DNA of 64,000 bases. Origin: Albugo candida. Taxonomy: Eukaryota; Oomycota; Peronosporomycetes; Albuginales; Albuginaceae. The first letter of the stretch is position 1. Every line of letters starts with the position of its first letter. This document shows, piece after piece, positions 56,710-64,000 of this stretch. The position numbers and the translations under genes were made by a program. The notes beneath the pieces are model-generated. The model made no database searches. It worked only from the letters and a program-made list of their open reading frames with translations, and was not told where the DNA came from. Where the stretch lies: NCBI GenBank assembly GCA_905220665.1, contig CAJNAR010000181.1, positions 62,001-126,000 on the forward strand, read 5' to 3'.

Positions 56710-59336
56710 ATGGAACAAGTTTGGAAGGAAGAGCTGGACACAATATCACATTGGTTTGAAGCTCATGAGACCAGTAATAAGGAGAAGCGATGTCAAGTTT
56801 TCAGGCGTATAAATTACCAGGCATCCTATTCGATGCAGCATTTCGCATTTATGCGAAGCACATCCGAGACGTTGCAACTATCCAAGCAGAGTTCCCAAGC
56901 AGACAATACTTCTCTTGGCTCTATGATTCAAGTCATTGAGAATGAAAACGATATGGAAAACGTGTCAAGCTTCCTCGAAGGTGTCAACGCTGATGACATG
57001 CAATTATTATTATCAAATCAGGAGCTTTTACCAGGTTCACATCAGGCTCTCCAAGCGGTGATTCCAGATCACAAAAAAGCCACCTCGAATGATCCCGTGT
57101 CATGCCCAGAGTCACCGAGGAAGGATGGAAACGGAAAATCACAACGAGAGGTATTTTCTGAAGACCCTGTGCAAATCAGCCTCATGTTCCAAACTTCTGA
57201 AGGGCTGAATGATACTGGAAAGGATAAAGGCCTCAGTACAAAAATGCACGCGACTGAGTCAAGAAACTGGCAGGGAAAGTTATTGGACGCACAAAAGTGT
57301 AGCCAGTCGCTCGACGTGACATTGAAATTGAAAGAAGTCAAAATCGGGCGGAATGGACTTCCAGAGCCTGGAATAGGTCAAGATGTTCTAAGTACGCTTA
57401 GATCGAACAGACTTGGAAAGAATGTCAAGGCGTTGAGAGTTTCACATGACACATATTGCAGAAACTTTGAGAATGGCATGAATGTACAAGTCCAACCACA
57501 GGACTCGTCAAATTGCAAGGGAAAGATGGAGTACCCGCGAACCGTCAATGGAGCGCAGTCAAAAACGAATCTTTCCGAGCATTCTCAAACCTCTCGTTGG
57601 ACTCCGTCGTCACAACCACAAGTACGATTGGGGTCATCGAGTCACCTGTCGACAGAAATGGCGGTCAGGAAGTCCTCAACTTTGGGATGCAGCAAACTAT
57701 TAGAGTACAAACGACCGTGGTCGAGTGTGGAAGAAATTCCGAGCAAACCATTCTCACCTCTTTCAATCCAACGTGTGTCTTCTGAGAGCCGCTATCTCGC
57801 TGCAAGCAGCAGCGTACAAAATGAATCCGATACTACAGGGAACGAACGACTCAGTTTGTATCAAGCCCTCCATTTGGAAGACAGAGACGATACCCCATCT
57901 TACATTTCTAACGGCATGTACAAACGTCCGATCGCGTTTAACAAATATCAACGAGATACGCCAGCAAAAGCACCAAAACAACTGTCAAAAGATGACTCTT
58001 GGACCATACCGAAAAAAAGATACAGGCATCGAAGTGATCGATCGCAATACCGGGACGACACACAAAACCACCGTCATAGTACGAGAAAGCATCAAAGGTC
58101 GGATGCAGGAAAAAGGTACAATAGTGAGAAACGTCGTAAGGGATCACGAAGTCCTACAGCGCGTTCAGAGGAGAAAAGAAGCCGCTTTGGACCGTCGTAC
58201 CGGTCACGCTCACGCTCACGGTCAAGATCTCGTTCGCGTCATTCATCAAAGTACTCTTCTCGAAGCAATGGTCGTTATGCAGAAGACGATTTGTCACTTG
58301 TTCGATATACTTCCAGAAAGCAGAAACGACAGAACGCTTCAAGCCGAAAATCCAAGCCGGTCAAACCAGTGTGCAACAAATCGACAACGCCAGAAATGCC
58401 ATCAAAAGCTCTGAAAAAGCCTGTTGATGACCTCGGAAAAGAACTGGCTGTCATCGTAAATGCAAATTTTCAATCAGGCGATTCGAACACAAAAGCTCCT
58501 CAAAACGCCCCAAGTGGTCCAGCACCCAAAAGAATCAAACGCGACGAAGCTATAACTCTGCCTCTTGAGATTCAAGCGTATAGTTACTCAGAAGATGAAG
58601 ATGAAGTCGATCTCGACACGCAAGACGACCACGCTCAGTTTGACTTGACCGCTGTCCAAATCGACATGGAAACAATGAAACGTACCGCATACGTCTATGG
58701 AATCAGTCCACGGCTGACAGAATTGGACTTAGAGACCGAATTTGCTCCGTTTGGGCTCGAGGTATGTCATCTTCTGACTGCATATCGACCATCTCACGAA
58801 CAGGATTTTAGGTGCATAAAGAGACGGGTTTTGCCTGTATCGATCTATTTATTTGCAATCGATCTTTACGACCTCGTGGAGACGGTTGCATTCGTTTTAT
58901 AAGCGAATCAGCAGCCATTCGTGCGGTCGAAGAGGTCCATGGTAATATAGAATCCGTATACAAATGATGCTTGATACTCATGTATTTCACTATAGCAAAA
59001 ATAGTCTTGAATACGCAAATTTCCGTTCAGCGAATCGACGAAAATATCTTGAAAATCCTGACGGCTCAACTCGCTGCACACTACGACACCTGGCGATGTG
59101 GAAATCGTAAATGTCAACAGAGTACGAGTGTATGGAGGATAGCGTGTCAAAAGTGCGAACGACCTCGTCCATTTACTTCAAGTTCCGTCCGCATTCGATC
59201 CGACAGCTGGCTGTGTGCATTGTACGTCGCATCCTTCTGATATCATGAACTTTGCATTAATCAGGTGACTTGTAGCTGCTGGACCGCAAATGACTCAGAA
59301 AGTATTCATTGTCGCGCATGTAAAAGCACAATGTGA
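56710..59336 (+). CDS. SR-rich RRM and double RanBP2 zinc-finger RNA-binding protein (FET-like)
   Basis: Probably a nuclear RNA-binding protein in splicing or transcription. There are four exons, 56,710-58,761, 58,812-58,941, 58,996-59,221 and 59,276-59,336, with introns of 50, 54 and 54 bp; the product is 822 residues. Residues 1 to about 650 are mostly disordered, with an Arg-Ser run at about 495-520. The RRM (about 655-745) is cut by two introns and reads TAYVYGISPRLTELDLETEF, then KETGFACIDLF, then GDGCIRFISESAAIRAVEEV. ZnF1 (about 760-782) is WRCGNRKCQQ...ACQKCERP. ZnF2 (about 796-820) appears only after splicing as C-x2-C-x10-C-x2-C with the family Asn. RRM followed by a RanBP2 finger recalls FUS/EWS/TAF15. 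The start is the first in-frame ATG after a stop; a further 5' exon is possible. Confidence 0.85.
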
Positions 59337-59357
59337 GTGGAAGACAGAAGACCACAT

Positions 59358-60723
59358 TCAGAATCGATAAATGCACGAATCGCTGACGGTCAAGGACTTG
59401 AGCATTTTCTCTACGTCAGCATCAAACGCTGGTGGACCACAATGGAAGAAAGCCGTCTCTTTCCCTACAAACTGCCCAATAAACTCGTGCATTATCGAAT
59501 CATCCAGTCTCCCATGTCTAATTGCAAGCGATTCCGTCTGACACTTTGTGGAAATCTCTGCATCTTCCGAAACGATATGCCGTACACTTATCCGAGAAGG
59601 AAACATGTTGGTCAACGCCTCCAGTTGATCGAAAGCAATGACGTCCTGTATAGTACGATTGCAATATAAAAGCATGACTGTGGTTCTGTGGTCCTGAAAT
59701 GACTCAAAGGTTGCTCGTATGAGCTGCAGCATCGGCGTGATACCGCTTCCAGCAGCGATAAGCACGAGATGCTCAACATTACGCTGCTGGATCTTTCCTT
59801 CCCGTTTGACAATGCCGACAGCCGGGTATAATAAAATCCCTTTGGGTCCACGCATTTCGATCTCGGTGCCGATGGGAAGCGATTCCAAGTACCTACTCAT
59901 CAAGCCGTCTGGGTACAATCTGACGATGAGCTCGAAGAATTTCCGTTGGTTAAAGCGCGATACAGGCGTGTAAGCTCGTTCAATGACTCTTCCAGCAATA
60001 TTGGCTCGAAGCTCAAGATGTTGACCTGGTATACAAAGCCCCTACACAGAAAAGATGCTTACGTGATGCCTTGCCGATTAAAGATAACAAACCAGAGGCT
60101 TTGATTCGGGAAGTTCAAAGACGTATTTGCACGCAGTTTTGGTCACAGATTGCTTGGAGAATAAGCGGAAAGGTCGCCAAGCCGTGGTATTGAGAGCTAC
60201 AGAATCACCGATCTCGGCTTTGTGGCCAAGGGTCGAAGCCAGCTCCAAATCCCCAATATAACATTTCTGGAGGTGCAAAAGATAAGCGCTGGAGAAGAGA
60301 GAGAAAGCTACATACAGCGAGCATTGCGTGGCCATTGACCCAGGCGTGATACTCGTTGAATAGAGCGGTCCCATCGCTACCAGCAGCCATCATCAAATAG
60401 CGCATACCTCCAGGATGATACTTAAGGTAAGGCGTTATATTATAGACCTAGAGGAAACTTAATTATTGTGGATTGGTACATAAATTAGCACTACCTTTCC
60501 ATCTAGAGCCATCCATGCGTCATCTTCGCGGTTATGTGTCGCTATTTCGGCAATTGTGATGTTCTTTCGAGGTGACTTTCCTCCAAGTTGAGCCAAGTCG
60601 CGTCCCGATTGGGTTAAACGCATCCAATGCTGTAGAGGCAGTGAGAAGAAATTCCTAACATATATTGATTACCAGTTGACTGTATCCTGGTGCTAAAGTG
60701 ACTTTGCGATCGCGTTTCGCCAT
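59358..60723 (-). CDS. NCB5OR: Cytochrome b5 / b5-reductase fusion (NCB5OR type)
   Basis: A flavohaemoprotein passing electrons from NAD(P)H through FAD to a fused cytochrome b5. Minus-strand exons are 60,673-60,723, 60,495-60,629, 60,316-60,447, 60,093-60,266 and 59,358-60,041, with introns of 43-51 bp all in phase 0; the product is 391 residues. The N-terminus [18 protein letters not shown] is typical of NCB5OR. The b5 domain has haem ligands at HPGG (His 73) and NEYHAWVN (His 96). The reductase has the FAD motif RAYTPVS (186-192), the nucleotide-binding AAGSGITPM (about 260) and CGPPAF (about 364). No membrane anchor is seen, so it is probably soluble. Only about 40 residues lie between b5 and reductase, too few for the CS domain found in animal NCB5OR. 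Its 3' end is 21 bp from the convergent RRM gene. Confidence 0.93.
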
Positions 60724-60926
60724 TTTAACGGCTGAATAATGGCACTAAAGCTCTTGAGAGTGCTATAACAAAAAATGAACGGTTCCTTCAAATTTCGGAC
60801 GAGTTTTAGTCTCATCTCGCGAACATTTGTGAAAGGTATTAAATGTGCAGAAGGTGTCAATGAGCAAAATGACCATTTTTTATTTGCTGTCGTATTTGCC
60901 GAAACCTTTTATTGCAGGTTATTCAA

Positions 60927-62549
60927 CTAACACCCGCTCTTGTTCGGGCTCCTATTATTCCCATTTTCTATTGAGCCAAGAAAGGATTGAAACCAGTCAT
61001 TCTTTTTTATGTGCTGGAAATCCAATTCGAGTTCTTTATCTTCAAGAACGCCGTAGCTTTCCGCAGTTTCCAGCCACTGCAGACATTTCTGATAGAAGCA
61101 AAATAATTTAACGAAACCAGAACGCTTTTATAAAGGTTGCGTACCGTTTCGTCGCAGAATGCAGGTGTCGCATACAGTCTTGCAAGTCCATAGCATCCCA
61201 ATCGCTCATCAAATTGATGCGCCACAAACAGATACTTCTGTGCTCGATCAAAGTAAATTTTTCCAGCACTTTTCTGGATTCGAGGCTGCTTCACTAAACT
61301 GGAGACTATCAATTCACCAAGCAGATGGAGTAGATGAGGCACGGAATCATTCGCTGTTTCAGATTCTAGCAAATCCTGATACGCATTGATATCAAATCCA
61401 TTTGACAGAAGAAAATTTTGTGTCATCCCATCAACTTCCTGAATAATTGTGTCCATTCGCTCCACTGAAGGAAACCAACACCCCCAAGTCAGCACATAGA
61501 AGATAAATCTTATCCATTCCAGCAATATGACATCGCTTCTAGGATCGAGATCTAGAAGAGAAGTGAATTGCAATCAGGTTATGGTGCTTGAGATTGCAAA
61601 CTCACCTTGGGCAGTTTTGTACTGTCGATAGACTTTTTCAAAACTTGCACTATCAATATCATAGATGGATGCATAAAGTTTGGCTCGAAGCAATTCTACT
61701 TGCGCGTAGTCTTCTTCGGTGATTATGTCTTCGTCATCAGAATTTTCATATGTTGAAGCTCCCACTCGAACTTGCGTCTGGTACAAGCGCTCCAGATTCT
61801 CGCACCTCAATAAAGCTCTCTTATAATAACATTCGGCCTCCGAACTTGGTTTCTCGTTAATTAGGTACTGTTCGTGAGCTGGATATCGCATAAAATCTCC
61901 CACTTCTACTAACGCTTTTGCATGATGTAGATTTGTCTCGAAGTTATTGCCATCATCCAGCTCAGTAGCCTTCTACAATGGCAATACATGTGAGATCGAA
62001 AAAGTGAAATCGGTCATATACTTAACGTCTAATGCCTCAAAAGCCTTACTAAATAATGTGTTGTCCTGCTGCTCCTTGGCAAGAACAAGAAGACAGCTTC
62101 CCCACAATGTGTATCCGACTGCTCCTAACGCATTGGCTTCTTTGTTTGAGATTCGATCGATCTCTTCGAACTTGTCAATGGCAGCATTTGCTAGTTCGAC
62201 ATCATCGTGCTGCGACGCAAGTCGTGCCAGCGCTGTTCCCCACAGAAATAACGCGTCCATCATTTGTGACTTTTCCATATCGGGATTCTCATCAATGACC
62301 TTTTTCAGCCGTTTACCTATCTGCCAAGTCTCTATCATAATAATTTGATAATAGCTCCAGTATAATGTTGTTGTAGAAGCACGATTTGAATGAGTGCTTA
62401 CGCTTTTGTGAGAGCTTGTCTTGATGCAAGAGATCATTCACACTATCAATTGTTTCCTGGATGTCTTCTCTATCGGTGCCTTGTTTCAATGGGCATGGAC
62501 ATACTGCTGCTTTATGCTTCTTTGCCGAATACTTCTCATCGCTTGACAT
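60927..62549 (-). CDS. TPR-like helical-repeat protein (possibly ETT1/NRO1-like)
   Basis: Minus-strand exons are 62,402-62,549, 62,027-62,331, 61,606-61,972, 61,145-61,551 and 60,927-61,088, with introns of 54-70 bp. The sum is divisible by three and gives 462 residues. The sequence is helical, with repeat-like blocks such as MMDALFLWGTALARLASQ, AVGYTLWGSCLLVLAKEQ, AECYYKRALLRCENLERLY and a final KCLQWLETAESYGVL. A short acidic insert (SDDEDIITEEDY) lies in exon 3. There is no signal peptide or membrane segment. Length and the WG.AL-type repeats recall the ETT1/NRO1 family of TPR proteins in translation termination and Ofd1 control, but I recognise this only weakly. The last exon is supported by frame continuity and a good GTACGC..ATCAG intron. 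Confidence 0.75.
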
Positions 62550-63226
62550 AGTCCAGTAAAAGATGCACTGATTGGTTATCGGGATTTCATCAGAAAAACT
62601 CAGACTGTGATGCAGAAATTCAATGCCATCGATCGAGTTGTGTTACCGACCGCAATCAGTCTCCATTGCTTTCACTTAATTCTCAAATAAATAGTTTAAT
62701 CCTTTGTAAGCTTTTACAAATTGGGTGCCGTGTACATTGTACTAAGATTGTCTTCCACATGTTCGTCTTATATTGAGAGCTAGCATTTTATTGCTGAGAT
62801 TAGTTGGTGTACACAAACGACAATATTTCAGCGCTTGATTTGCACACATTTGGAAGTTGAGAGACCTTTTTTTTATTATAGTGACAGCTCTTATGTGTCT
62901 CTATACCCGTGCTACAAAAGTTTCTCAATGAATCCTGCTGAACTGAACGGAGTTTCGACGGCGCGATAAAAATGAAGGTACAGACATCAATATCATTACT
63001 GGTGTTCTTGCGGTGACATCAAATACGTAGAAGGCAATCTATCTTATTAGTCTATTTCGTGCGCACTGTCTTGCTGCTAGCTGCTATCTGCCATATATTT
63101 TTGATTAGCACTTTCCATTTGCGACGATCTTGACCGAAATGAGCCAGTTCTGAGATCTCCAGAGTTTTCTAGTTGCAGGTTAATCGGACGTCTCTGGCTA
63201 ATACCGTAGAGATTAAGTTTGTGATC
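62550..63226. other. Upstream region of the TPR-like gene, no gene recognised
   Basis: AT-rich sequence. No open frame with a recognisable domain is seen. Confidence 0.5.
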
Positions 63227-63472
63227 TGTCGCGGAAAATGGACAAGTCGTCTGATACGTTGCTTGCGAGGCATCGTGGTTTGAGCTGGAAGCCCTGGAAT
63301 CGACGCAACATGTGTGCCCGAACACGGTTTGAGCCGACTCGAGGAAAATATCTGCCTCCTCAAGTTCGAAGCAAGGCCTAAGTAATATTCACACCGTCAA
63401 GAGCTAATGATACGATAAGGTACGTAGGTAAAGAGCCAGATAAACAGTGTAAGGAAATCCTTGACGCCACTA
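63227..63472 (+). mobile_element. tRNA-derived SINE, diverged copy 2
   Basis: It aligns along its length to the SINE at 42,105-42,354. Shared blocks include GGAAAATATCTGCCTCC, ATTCACAC, AGCCAGATAAACAGTGTAA and GAAATCCTTGAC. The tRNA-like head is recognisable but more diverged, with a damaged B-box (GGAATCGACGC). The target duplication is not clear, so this copy is older or truncated. Confidence 0.75.
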
Positions 63473-64000
63473 GCAAGGTGTATTCGGAGTGGCTTTGTCC
63501 CGTTAACTACGGTATTTTGCATGCATGTCACCGGCACAACAGTGTACTGAAAGTTCCATACAACACATATACAAATAACACCAATCATCACTTGTGGCTG
63601 TAGTGTCTAGTTCCGAAGCTTTATTTCAATAAAGGTTTACTCACAGCTGACGAACACTCCGGAATCAAAGGTCTTGAATGCTTAGTCATCCGATCCAGTC
63701 CTGGTCTGATGATATAGATGAGGATTTGTTGATGCTGATAGCTAGTAGACGACATATTTGCGAAGGGTACACTCAGCAGGGATGGCAGCTCTTTGAGAGC
63801 GTTACAAATCGTAAACATCTTACGAGGGTAACCGCTCATTATTTTTTTTTTTCTTGTGTAGTGCCGTCAATATATGGTATGTTCGGACGCAAGCTGAGCC
63901 GAAACAACATTAAATGATTGTTTTGCTATTTGTCCTTACCCTTTTATCCTTCTGGACCCTTTTATCCTTCTATAAGGCACAAGAATGCGTGCAGGCATAC
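63473..64000. other. Window end, no gene recognised
   Basis: Short frames only. Near the end the block TACCCTTTTATCCTTCT is nearly repeated (about 63,937-63,972). Confidence 0.4.

Noticed and set aside
57481..58414. Overlapping plus-strand frames inside the RRM gene
   Set aside because: They are alternative frames of a low-complexity Arg/Ser-rich region; the long main frame leads into the RRM.
1..64000. CRISPR arrays, bacterial operons or phage islands
   Set aside because: No regularly spaced repeats, and all recognised genes are eukaryotic with spliceosomal introns.

Overview
The window looks like nuclear DNA of an oomycete, most plausibly a plant-parasitic one of the white-rust (Albugo) or downy-mildew type. 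The evidence is: short GT-AG introns (43-73 bp); secreted GH28 polygalacturonases; a small secreted protein whose promoter matches the oomycete 16-nt core (initiator plus flanking region) at 15 of 16 positions in two copies; an intact intraflagellar-transport gene (IFT46), so the organism probably still makes flagellate zoospores; and heavy Ty1/copia, Ty3/gypsy, LINE, Tc1/mariner, hAT and MULE content. The genus cannot be fixed from the sequence alone.

Layout. 1-18,700 is a graveyard of transposons: a rearranged copia element (+) with an inverted LTR piece, a Tc1/mariner pseudogene (+), a copia fragment (-), a hAT-like transposase (-), a MULE transposase (-) and a second long copia remnant (-). 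18,733-26,098 is a gene island: mitochondrial complex I NDUFS6 (+), a multi-exon OTU deubiquitinase (-), polygalacturonase 1 (+), small secreted protein 1 (+) and a broken IFT46 (-). 27,462-45,723 is one transposon nest: a gypsy element holding a copia element, which itself holds a LINE, a tRNA-derived SINE and a defective Tc1. Target-site duplications or terminal repeats mark most of the boundaries. 48,060-54,184 is a second copy of the gene island: decayed OTU, polygalacturonase 2, small secreted protein 2 and intact IFT46. 54,206-62,549 is compact housekeeping territory: FCF2 (-), an SR-rich RRM/RanBP2-zinc-finger protein (+), an NCB5OR-type cytochrome b5/b5-reductase fusion (-) and a TPR-like protein (-). 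The last 1.4 kb carries a second, diverged SINE and no gene I can support.

The biology centres on the duplicated block OTU-polygalacturonase-secreted protein-IFT46. The two copies have decayed reciprocally: OTU survives only in the left copy and IFT46 only in the right one, while both secreted genes survive in both. The secreted protein and IFT46 parts are nearly identical between copies, whereas the OTU and polygalacturonase parts are much more diverged. Both polygalacturonases carry Asn instead of the family's active-site His. Exon structures given here were worked out by hand from reading frames, splice sites and family conservation; the summed exons of each multi-exon gene are divisible by three.
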